From Anaerococcus lactolyticus ATCC 51172 (GTDB lineage Bacteria > Bacillota > Clostridia > Tissierellales > Peptoniphilaceae): a stretch of 64,000 nt of DNA. Below, in pieces: positions 44,170-51,506 of the stretch (the stretch's first letter is position 1; each line of letters starts with the position of its first letter). The stretch is from positions 59,504 to 123,503 of the forward strand of contig NZ_GG666045.1 of assembly GCF_000156575.1 (NCBI RefSeq), given 5' to 3'. Under the pieces are notes generated by a model, which searched no databases, was not told where the DNA came from, and was given only the letters and a program-made list of their open reading frames with translations. Both the position numbers and the translations under genes were made by a program.

Positions 44170-44551
44170 GAAAATTTGGTATATTGGATATGTAATTGGT
44201 TTTATAAGTTTGGTGGCTTTATTTATTTTTAAGGATGATGAAACTTTGAGTAGAATTTTGCCTTTTATTTTTACAACTAGTGTGACTATTTCTAGTGTTA
44301 GCCTAGGTCATAATAGGAGAATGGAGGAAGATCCATTTTACAGAATAAATGTAAATGATGAGAGAAATGAGAAAATAAGGGATAAGGTAAATGCAGCAAT
44401 GACACCTATATTAATGCTTATCATGGGCCTTGCTGCTGTGATTTGTTTTTCTGCAAAGGCATATTTACCTGCGATTATTTTAGCTCTTGGAATTATTTCT
44501 TTTCCTATAATAACTTTTTTTGTGAGTAGTTATTATGAGAAAAAATATTAA
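44159..44551 (+). CDS. Small membrane protein paired with XRE regulator
   Basis: 130 residues from ATG 44159 behind GAGGAGGAG. Four membrane helices in two hairpins (residues 6-22, 32-48, 78-95, 100-120) are separated by a charged loop with EDPFYRINVNDERNEKIRDK, a pattern seen in DUF2178/DUF3796-like proteins encoded beside XRE regulators. Function unknown. A terminator follows. Confidence 0.7.
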   Translation: MKNKKIWYIGYVIGFISLVALFIFKDDETLSRILPFIFTTSVTISSVSLGHNRRMEEDPFYRINVNDERNEKIRDKVNAAMTPILMLIMGLAAVICFSAKAYLPAIILALGIISFPIITFFVSSYYEKKY

Positions 44552-44594
44552 GAGCAAAATTATAAATATTAGAATTAAATGATTATAACATAGT

Positions 44595-44640
44595 AAACCA
44601 TCTAGTCTTATTTTTAGTAGATAAGGTTGGGTGGTTTTTA
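44595..44640 (+). terminator. Rho-independent terminator
   Basis: AAACCA pairs with TGGTTT and an inner CTTAT with ATAAG, followed by TTTTA. Confidence 0.7.
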
Positions 44641-44661
44641 AATTGAAATTTTAAATTTATA

Positions 44662-44719
44662 TTGACAAGTATCGAGTATCGATATATAATTGAATTAACA
44701 AATATCGAAAGTCGATATT
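44662..44719 (+). promoter_or_regulatory. Promoter with two PadR-type operators
   Basis: TTGACA (44662-44667), 17 bases, TATAAT (44685-44690). TATCGA-GTA-TCGATA at 44670-44684 lies in the spacer and AATATCGA-AAG-TCGATATT at 44701-44719 just downstream. Both are perfect inverted repeats with a 3-base centre. The PadR protein encoded at the end of this operon is the obvious binder. Confidence 0.75.
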
Positions 44720-44735
44720 TTAAAGGAGGCAAAAA

Positions 44736-45980
44736 ATGCTTAAGTTTAGATTTTTATCTTATACAAATTTCGGTCCTATGGCACAATGGTATGAAAAGAT
44801 GGCGAAGGAAGGTTGGCAGATTGAAAAAATTATCTTGCCATTCATTCACCAGTTTAAAAAGTGTGAGCCAGCTGATATAAAATACCAATTTACAATTGCT
44901 CCTAATGAGACTTGGTATGTTAAGTTTTCTAAGGAAGAACTCAAAGACTATGATGAGATGGCAGAAGAATATGGTTGGCATATGGTTGATAGAAGTTTTA
45001 ATATGAACCTATATCAGGTTGATGAGAAAGGATCAAATTCACTCTATAATGATGATTTTTATGAAATTGAGATTTTAAATAAAGGTATTAAGGGAGAATT
45101 AATTACAATAAGCTTGAATCTTCTTGTTTTTGTCTTTCTGGCTCTATCCAGTATTGCCCGTTTAAGGTCAAGCGATATATATTACTCTAATTTTCCATTT
45201 TTTATGGCACCAGCTGTTAGTTTATTTCTCATATTATCACTCTTATCTTTGGGAGATTATGTAAGTTTTAAGAGAAGAAATAGTGAAGTTAAAGCCATAA
45301 AAGATTTGAAATTTACTGGATTGGGAATAGGAAAGTTACAAGCATTCCTACCTGTATTATCAATAGTGTTAATAATTTTATCTTGGATTGCATTAGTAAT
45401 ACATCAGCTAGAAATGGGTTATGGGCTAACAATACTTATTTCCGTGATTCCTATGATATTTATGGTTATTCTTATCTCTTACTTTATCAAAAAAGTAAAA
45501 CTTATGGATGCACAAAAAGGACAGAAAAAATTTCTATTTGCTTTAATTCCAGTAATAATGTTTGTGGTATTTAGCATATCTAATCTTGGTATTTTTGCTA
45601 AGCTTGCATTAAAAGATGACTTACAAACAAAAGAAATAGCTGGTTTTTCTGTAAGGAAAGAATCTACAAGTTTCTTGGCGGAAAGCTGTGAAGACTACAT
45701 GGCAGATTCTAATGACCTCAATATAAGAAAAACTGTAGTAAATTCTGAAGGGCTTGCGGAAGATTTATTTAATAGAATTCTTAGAAATGCTAAAAACCAT
45801 CCATACAGGGCAGAATTTGTAAAAGATATTTCAAAAGATTTTTCTTATGATAAGGTTTATAGCCTTTCTGATGAGAATTCATATTTGATTTTAAAGGGTA
45901 ATATGGTTTTGGAAGTTGATGGCAATATCTATGACGAAAAGGTCACAAAAGATATAGAAAAGATTCTCGAGGCAAAATAA
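44736..45980 (+). CDS. DUF2812 domain membrane protein
   Basis: 414 residues. The N-terminal cytoplasmic DUF2812 domain (1-110) has the pattern FLSYTNFGPMAQWYEKMAKEGW. Five or six membrane helices follow (about 125-310), then a C-terminal external domain (310-414). TTAAAGGAGG precedes the ATG. It shares a start/stop base with the PadR gene, the arrangement normally seen for this family: PadR represses both genes. The family may sense or resist membrane stress; no function is established. Confidence 0.8.
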   Translation: MLKFRFLSYTNFGPMAQWYEKMAKEGWQIEKIILPFIHQFKKCEPADIKYQFTIAPNETWYVKFSKEELKDYDEMAEEYGWHMVDRSFNMNLYQVDEKGSNSLYNDDFYEIEILNKGIKGELITISLNLLVFVFLALSSIARLRSSDIYYSNFPFFMAPAVSLFLILSLLSLGDYVSFKRRNSEVKAIKDLKFTGLGIGKLQAFLPVLSIVLIILSWIALVIHQLEMGYGLTILISVIPMIFMVILISYFIKKVKLMDAQKGQKKFLFALIPVIMFVVFSISNLGIFAKLALKDDLQTKEIAGFSVRKESTSFLAESCEDYMADSNDLNIRKTVVNSEGLAEDLFNRILRNAKNHPYRAEFVKDISKDFSYDKVYSLSDENSYLILKGNMVLEVDGNIYDEKVTKDIEKILEAK

Positions 45981-46291
45981 TGGCAAGAGATCAATTCCAA
46001 ACCCTAACAGAACCAATGTATTTTACCCTTTTGGCCTTAGGAGAAGTGAGAAACGGGGCAGAAATCACATCTTGGGTTGAAGAGATAACCAAGGGAAGGA
46101 TAAAACTTGCTCCTGGCACCCTTTATGCCCTTTTGGCACAATTTTTAGAAAATGACTTGATAAAACGTGTAGAAGTAGAAAAAAAAGGCAAGCATTATGT
46201 TATAACAGAAGAAGGCAGAGACCTCCTCGATGAGGAAGTTAGAAGACTAAGACTTTTACTTTCAAATTATGATAAGTATTTTACAAATTAA
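45980..46291 (+). CDS. PadR family transcriptional regulator
   Basis: 103 residues, a compact PadR protein: winged helix with TEPMYFTLLALGEVRNGAEI, LAPGTLYALLAQFLENDLIKRV and a beta-wing ending in GKHYVITEEGRDLL. The C-terminal helix would form the dimer. It overlaps the DUF2812 gene by 1 base (TAATGG). Its likely targets are the two TATCGAnnnTCGATA palindromes upstream of that gene. A terminator follows directly. Confidence 0.92.
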   Translation: MARDQFQTLTEPMYFTLLALGEVRNGAEITSWVEEITKGRIKLAPGTLYALLAQFLENDLIKRVEVEKKGKHYVITEEGRDLLDEEVRRLRLLLSNYDKYFTN

Positions 46292-46302
46292 ATCAAAGAA
46301 AG

Positions 46303-46338
46303 AATGGCTTTTAAGGCAAAAACTTAAGGGCCATTTTC
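46303..46338 (+). terminator. Rho-independent terminator after padR
   Basis: AATGGCTTTTAAG pairs with CTTAAGGGCCATT (one internal mismatch) around a 7-base loop, followed by TTCTATTT. Confidence 0.7.
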
Positions 46339-46359
46339 TATTTAAAAATTTTATGAAAA

Positions 46360-46390
46360 CATTATACCCTACTATAATCAGGGTATAATG
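46360..46390 (+). promoter_or_regulatory. 11-bp inverted repeat upstream of a hydrolase gene
   Basis: CATTATACCCT and AGGGTATAATG are perfect complements around a 9-base centre. The right arm contains TATAAT, so a protein bound here would cover a -10 element. The regulator is unknown. Confidence 0.5.
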
Positions 46391-46447
46391 AAGGTGATAA
46401 TAAGTATCAATTTATAGTTTGTTGGAATTCATAGGAAGGAGTGGCAG

Positions 46448-47386
46448 GTGAGTTTGATTTATAAAACAGCAGCAGGCATAGTAAGTCTTCTTGGAGTTAA
46501 AAAAATGTTTTTAAAAAACAAGGAAGAGATGCTTGAGTATGCAAAAGGCGAAAATGCTAAAGTTGTTTTTGACTTAGATAAGGCTAAGAAGATGGCTAGG
46601 AAGAAAAATTATTATCTATTTGATAGAGAGGTCATGGGATCTAGGCTTCTTACTTATCAAAAAAATAAAAAAACTGCCGATGGTGCTATTTTCTATCTTT
46701 TTGGTGGAGGTATGATTACCCAACCAAATAAATTAGACTTTACTTTATCTGAAAGAATTATGGAAAAAACGGGTAAAGATGTTTGGTTTTTATTTTATCC
46801 ACTATGCTCAGCAGATGTAAATGTAAGAAAAACTTATGAAGTTTGCTTTGAAACCTATAGGTTAATGACAGAAACTTATAAGGCTCAAAATATAAATGTT
46901 CTCGGATTTTCTTCAGGAGCTTGCCTATCTCTTGGAATATTTTTGCATAATAATGCTTTGGGTAGACCTCTCCCAATGCCAGGGAAAATTATTTCAGTAT
47001 CTCCAGGTGGGATTCCAGATGTAAAACTGGATGAAAATAAGGAAATATGGAATAAATTGAAAAAACTTAACTATAAAGATGTTATGATAGATCCAACCTA
47101 TCTTATAACTGCAAGAGAAATCTTGAAAGGAAATGAAGATTTGCCAGAATATATGTTAGATGGTACAAGGGGAGATTTCACAGATTTTCCAAAAACTTAT
47201 TTTTATTATGGTGGAGATGAATGTCTTTATGCCTTTGCTGAGGAATTTAAAAAAACTATGGATAAATATAAGGCTTCTTATGAGATAAGGGTAGGGGAAG
47301 GAATGTGCCATTGTTATCCTTTGGTGAGGTTTTTTAAAGAAGGAAGGATTGCTCAAGATGAAATAATTGAATTATTGAAAGCTTGA
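46448..47386 (+). CDS. Alpha/beta hydrolase, HSL/acetyl-esterase-like
   Basis: 312 residues from GTG 46448 behind AAGGAG. The oxyanion-hole segment YLFGGGMIT replaces the family's HGGG. The nucleophile elbow is GFSSGAC (Ser near 157); acid and histidine candidates are in YYGGDECLYA and GMCHCYP. It resembles steryl-acetyl or acetyl-ester hydrolases. There is no signal peptide beyond a short hydrophobic start. The substrate is unknown. A small membrane-protein gene follows 50 bases on. Confidence 0.78.
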   Translation: MSLIYKTAAGIVSLLGVKKMFLKNKEEMLEYAKGENAKVVFDLDKAKKMARKKNYYLFDREVMGSRLLTYQKNKKTADGAIFYLFGGGMITQPNKLDFTLSERIMEKTGKDVWFLFYPLCSADVNVRKTYEVCFETYRLMTETYKAQNINVLGFSSGACLSLGIFLHNNALGRPLPMPGKIISVSPGGIPDVKLDENKEIWNKLKKLNYKDVMIDPTYLITAREILKGNEDLPEYMLDGTRGDFTDFPKTYFYYGGDECLYAFAEEFKKTMDKYKASYEIRVGEGMCHCYPLVRFFKEGRIAQDEIIELLKA

Positions 47387-47436
47387 AGTCCCAATTTTGT
47401 AAGGAAATAAATTAGAAAAAAATTTAGGAGGTCTTT

Positions 47437-47916
47437 ATGGTTTTAGCTGTATTATTGACTCTGTGTCTAATATTTTTCGCCATATGTTATTTAGGCACTG
47501 GTACTGATGAGAAAAATTTAAAAAACTATATGTCCTACCCTGAAGAAGTGCAAGCGAAAATCAAAGAAATAGAAGAATACCGAGGAAAATATAGAGAAAA
47601 AAGTAAAATTTCAATAATTATGGCAAACTTTGTAACCTTTTCTATTTTATTTTTACTAGTAGGATTTAAAATACGTCAGCTAAGTTTTGCTCAAAACTTC
47701 ATAGACTTATTAATTTTAGGCCAAGGTTTGAATATTTTTGACCTGGTAGTAATAGACCTTTTGTGGTGGAGAAGGACAAAAAGAATTAGATTATCAAAAA
47801 TACCAGATCAAAGCCTTTATCAAAATCCCAAAAAACATATAGAATCATTTATTCGAGCCTTTTTCATGTACTTTTTAATTGCTTTGATAGATGGATATAT
47901 TTTGACTCTGTTTTGA
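47437..47916 (+). CDS. Small membrane protein of unknown function
   Basis: 159 residues. One N-terminal helix (1-20), a charged loop with DEKNLKNYMSYPEEVQAKIKE, then three further helices (about 63-82, 90-108, 140-158). AGGAGG precedes the ATG. I do not recognise the family. It lies between two hydrolase genes on the same strand and may be co-transcribed with them. Confidence 0.6.
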   Translation: MVLAVLLTLCLIFFAICYLGTGTDEKNLKNYMSYPEEVQAKIKEIEEYRGKYREKSKISIIMANFVTFSILFLLVGFKIRQLSFAQNFIDLLILGQGLNIFDLVVIDLLWWRRTKRIRLSKIPDQSLYQNPKKHIESFIRAFFMYFLIALIDGYILTLF

Positions 47917-47955
47917 AAAATTATGGAAACATCTGAAATTTCTTGAGGAAATATA

Positions 47956-48699
47956 ATGAATTTTACTTGCTATGGGGAAAAATCAAATAAGTCAATTTTA
48001 TTTATACACGGTCTTGCATCAACTGCAGACTTATGTTTTAAACCACTTTTGCCGTATCTTACTGATTATGATGTGATTTTTTGTGAGCTTGATGGCCATT
48101 GTGATTCTTGCATAAATGATATGATCTCAATGGAAAAAACAATTGAAGATATAGAATCTTTCATATTAAATGAGTTAAATGGGGAGCTTTATGGACTTTG
48201 TGGGTTTTCTATGGGAGGGACTCTTGCAGTAGACCTAATTTCTAGGGACAATATTAGGGTAGAAAAAGTCCTCTTAGATGCACCCATAACTGTTGACTTG
48301 GGATTGATGGCTTATCCTTGTACTTACGCCTTTATTATAGGAACAAATATAATCAAAAAAGGCAAAAAAATTCCAAAATGTTTGCTAGATTTGGTCGCAG
48401 GTAAGGATAATACAAGCATCATCGAAATGATGTATGCAAAAATTAGCAAAACCACAATTAAAAATGTTTGTAATTATATTTACCATTACAAATTTTCTGA
48501 AAATTTAAAAAAATACCCTAAACCCGTTTTATTTTGGAGGGGTAGCGAAGAGCCTATTCCAGCAAAAAGCCAAAAGAATTTGCAAAAATACTTACCACAA
48601 ATTACAGTTGAGGTCTTTGAGAATATGGGTCATGGTCAATTTTTGCATGAACGCCCAAAAGAATATGCTGAAAGATTGAAAAAATTCATGGACGATTAA
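47956..48699 (+). CDS. Alpha/beta hydrolase
   Basis: 247 residues. HG oxyanion segment FIHGLASTAD near residue 17, nucleophile elbow GFSMGGT (Ser near 80), acid candidate around WRGSEEPIPA and His in NMGHGQFLHERP. This is the classic lipase/esterase or MhpC-like layout with a lid region in the middle. TTGAGGAA precedes the ATG. The substrate is unknown. Close downstream is a GNAT acetyltransferase gene. Confidence 0.82.
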   Translation: MNFTCYGEKSNKSILFIHGLASTADLCFKPLLPYLTDYDVIFCELDGHCDSCINDMISMEKTIEDIESFILNELNGELYGLCGFSMGGTLAVDLISRDNIRVEKVLLDAPITVDLGLMAYPCTYAFIIGTNIIKKGKKIPKCLLDLVAGKDNTSIIEMMYAKISKTTIKNVCNYIYHYKFSENLKKYPKPVLFWRGSEEPIPAKSQKNLQKYLPQITVEVFENMGHGQFLHERPKEYAERLKKFMDD

Positions 48700-48741
48700 A
48701 AATTAATTAAAAAAATATAGAAAAATAAGGAAGGGATTAAT

Positions 48742-49179
48742 TTGGAAATTAGGGAAATTTTAAAAGCAGATTTAACTAAATTATCAAGGTTGATGGTAGA
48801 AGTTTATAATGCTCCACCTTGGAATGATAAATGGACAGAAGAAACAGCCTTAGAATCCTTATCGTCTCTTTGTGATTTTCCAAACTTTACTGGATATCTT
48901 ATAGCAGATGTAGATGAAATAATAGGAGCAATACTAGGACACTCTAGGAGATATGCTAGTGGAACTACTTATTATATTGATGAATTTTTTATTTCAGAAA
49001 AATATAGGAGATTAGGATTAGGGGAGAATCTGTATAAGACGACCATAAAGAAATTGAAGAAAAAATCTATAAGTGGTGCATTTTTTACGACTTTGAAAAA
49101 TTCACCTGCTTATAATTTTTATATAAAAGAAGGAGCCTGGGATTTAGAAGATTCTGCATGCTTCTACCATAAATTTTAG
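48742..49179 (+). CDS. GNAT family N-acetyltransferase
   Basis: 145 residues starting at TTG 48742 behind AAGGAAGGG; no ATG lies in a suitable position. The acetyl-CoA-binding motif A is present: EFFISEKYRRLGLGENLY, with the RxxGxG/A core. The N-terminal half gives the acceptor specificity and is not recognisable. It probably acetylates a small amine or a protein terminus. Confidence 0.85.
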   Translation: MEIREILKADLTKLSRLMVEVYNAPPWNDKWTEETALESLSSLCDFPNFTGYLIADVDEIIGAILGHSRRYASGTTYYIDEFFISEKYRRLGLGENLYKTTIKKLKKKSISGAFFTTLKNSPAYNFYIKEGAWDLEDSACFYHKF

Positions 49180-49183
49180 CAAG

Positions 49184-49209
49184 ACACCTATAAACAATAG
49201 GTGTTTTTC
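49184..49209 (+). terminator. Rho-independent terminator
   Basis: ACACCTAT pairs with ATAGGTGT around AAACA, followed by TTTTTCTTT. Confidence 0.85.
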
Positions 49210-49262
49210 TTTAAAAATTAATAAGGGTATATTGTAAATACTATTTTAAAACGAGGAAGTAA

Positions 49263-49913
49263 ATGAAAAGAATTTTAATTATAGAAGATAATGAAGATAT
49301 TGGCTTGCAAATTAAAAGATATTTAATAAAAAATGGCTATGAGGTAGACCTTGCAAAGTCTTTTTATGAAGCTACTTACAAGATGAAAGTTGATTTTGAT
49401 GTAGCACTTCTTGATATAAATCTGCCTGATAAAGAGGGCCAGCATCTGATAGAAAGATTAAAAGAAAAGGACATCAGAGTTATAGTAACAACGGTAAAAA
49501 ATGATGAAGATTTTATAATAGAGGCTTTGGACCAAGGAGCTGATGATTACCTAACCAAGCCATTTTCACTTGCAATACTAAGGGCGAGGATTGATGCTGT
49601 TTTAAGGACTCTGCCTATATCACAAGATAAAAGTATTTCTTATAAAGATATAAAAATAGATTTAAACGAGTCAAAAGTCTATTTTAAAGGGGAAAATATT
49701 GACTTAACTCCACTTGAATACGAAATATTACTTTTATTTATCAAAAATCCCCACAGGGTTTATACAAGGAGCCAACTTCTTGAAATATTTTGGGAAGATA
49801 GGGATAAATTTGTAAATGATAACACCTTGACATCAACTATTAAAAGAATTAGAGAAAAGCTTGACAGGGAAGTAATCTCAACTGTCAGGGGAATTGGTTA
49901 TAGGATGGACTAG
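49263..49913 (+). CDS. OmpR family response regulator
   Basis: 216 residues. The receiver domain (1-115) has the acidic pair ED at 8-9, phospho-acceptor D51 (VALLDINLPD) and K near 101 (DYLTKPFS). A winged-helix DNA-binding domain follows (125-216) with LTPLEYEILLLF and TLTSTIKRIREKL. AACGAGGAAG precedes the ATG. It is adjacent to the sensor kinase gene with no gap, and to an ABC transporter, a layout typical of antimicrobial-peptide sensing systems. Confidence 0.92.
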   Translation: MKRILIIEDNEDIGLQIKRYLIKNGYEVDLAKSFYEATYKMKVDFDVALLDINLPDKEGQHLIERLKEKDIRVIVTTVKNDEDFIIEALDQGADDYLTKPFSLAILRARIDAVLRTLPISQDKSISYKDIKIDLNESKVYFKGENIDLTPLEYEILLLFIKNPHRVYTRSQLLEIFWEDRDKFVNDNTLTSTIKRIREKLDREVISTVRGIGYRMD

Positions 49914-50774
49914 ATGGTATATGTATTTTGGATAATAAGTCTTTTTTTACTTTATTATTTTTTAGAAAAAAGAAAGAAAAAGAGAATTAATGAGATTATC
50001 GATTTAATAGAGAATATGAAAAATCAAAATTATAAAATCCCAATGAAGCAAGATGATTTTTCAATCTTAGAAGATAAAACTTACAAACTTTTTATAGAAA
50101 TAGTAGAAGCCAAGGAAACTACAAGCAAAAATAGCGAAAAGCAAATAGAATACCTAGAAGATATTGCCCATCAAATAAAAACACCAATCACTTCCATGGT
50201 TTTTTCTGCCGAAAATTTGGAAATTGATTACCCAGATAATGATGATATAGGAATCTTAAGAAGGCAAATTCAAAGACTAAATTCCTTATCAGATATTTTG
50301 CTCAAACTATCAAGCCTTGATGCCAATAAAGAACTTATGAAAAAGGAAGAAATTAATCTTGATGAATTGGTGACCTATGCTTTAGACGCCCTAGATATAA
50401 AAAGATCTACAAGTATAAAAATAGAAAATAATTTAAAAGAAAATATTATTTTCGGTGATTTTTATTGGCTAACAGAAGCCCTGATTAATATTTTAAAAAA
50501 TGCAGATAACAGACCAGACTGTGATCAAATAGTTATTTCATCTTACAAAAATCCACTCTATACTTCTCTAATTGTTGAGGACAATGGAGGAGGAATTGAT
50601 AAAGATTCTATCAAAAAAATCTTTAAACGCTTTTATAAAACCCCTGACTCTAAGGGATTTGGTATAGGTCTTGCCATGGCAAAAACAATTGTTGAAAAGA
50701 ATAATGGATTAATTTCTGTTTCAAATACAAAAGAAGGTGCAAGGTTTGAAATGAAATTTTATAATGTCACCTAA
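49914..50774 (+). CDS. Sensor histidine kinase with minimal input domain
   Basis: 286 residues. Only one membrane helix (residues 1-18) and no extracellular domain are present, so it cannot sense an external ligand alone. The H-box is EDIAHQIKTPIT, the N-box ALINILKNADNR, the G1 box EDNGGGID and the G2 box GFGIGLAMAK. The usual intramembrane-sensing (BceS-like) kinases have two helices; this one is shorter. Such kinases receive their signal from the associated ABC permease, encoded next. The gene begins immediately after the regulator's stop. Confidence 0.9.
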   Translation: MVYVFWIISLFLLYYFLEKRKKKRINEIIDLIENMKNQNYKIPMKQDDFSILEDKTYKLFIEIVEAKETTSKNSEKQIEYLEDIAHQIKTPITSMVFSAENLEIDYPDNDDIGILRRQIQRLNSLSDILLKLSSLDANKELMKKEEINLDELVTYALDALDIKRSTSIKIENNLKENIIFGDFYWLTEALINILKNADNRPDCDQIVISSYKNPLYTSLIVEDNGGGIDKDSIKKIFKRFYKTPDSKGFGIGLAMAKTIVEKNNGLISVSNTKEGARFEMKFYNVT

Positions 50775-50825
50775 AAATCACTTTACTTTCATATACTTAG
50801 CTTAGATAAAGATAAGGAGTAAAGT

Positions 50826-51506
50826 ATGGAAATATTAAAAGTAGAAAATTTAAGAAAAGAATATGGAGAAGGAAATTCTAAGGTAGTGGCCTTAGATGGA
50901 GTTGACCTTACAATAGAAAGAGGAGAATTTGTAGCCATTGTAGGCCCTAGTGGATCTGGCAAATCAACTCTTTTACATATCATAGGTGGGGTAGATAGTC
51001 CAAGCTATGGAAAAGTTTATATAGACGGCAACGACATATCCCAATATTCATCAAAGGAATTGGCCCTATTTAGAAGGAGAAAAGTAGGCCTTATCTACCA
51101 ATTTTATAATTTAATTCAAAATCTAACTGTAAGGCACAACATAGAACTTCCTTTAAAGCTAGATAAGAGAAAAATCAAAGAAGATGTTTTAGAAGATTTA
51201 GTCAAAAAACTTGGCATAGAAAGTAAACTTGATTCTTTCCCAAGTGAACTATCTGGAGGTCAGCAGCAAAGAGTTGCCATAGCAAGGTCTTTGATTTATA
51301 AACCTTCAATAATCCTAGCCGACGAACCAACTGGCAACCTCGATAGGAAAAACTCCAAGGAAATAATTGAAATCTTTAAATATTTTAATAAAACCCTAAA
51401 ACAAACAATTATCCTAATCACCCATGACGAAAAAATCGCCCTAGAGGCAGATCGAATTGTCACTATAGTTGATGGGAAAATAATAGGAGATGAGAAAAAT
51501 GAATAA
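50826..51506 (+). CDS. ABC transporter ATPase, BceA/MacB type
   Basis: 226 residues. Walker A GPSGSGKST, signature LSGGQQQRVA, Walker B IILADEPTGNLD, all canonical. AAGGAG precedes the ATG. It overlaps the permease gene by 8 bases. With the two-component genes before it, it forms a module of the Bce/Vra type for detecting and resisting peptide antibiotics or envelope stress. The separate position after a 51-base gap allows its own promoter, possibly driven by the response regulator. Confidence 0.9.
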   Translation: MEILKVENLRKEYGEGNSKVVALDGVDLTIERGEFVAIVGPSGSGKSTLLHIIGGVDSPSYGKVYIDGNDISQYSSKELALFRRRKVGLIYQFYNLIQNLTVRHNIELPLKLDKRKIKEDVLEDLVKKLGIESKLDSFPSELSGGQQQRVAIARSLIYKPSIILADEPTGNLDRKNSKEIIEIFKYFNKTLKQTIILITHDEKIALEADRIVTIVDGKIIGDEKNE

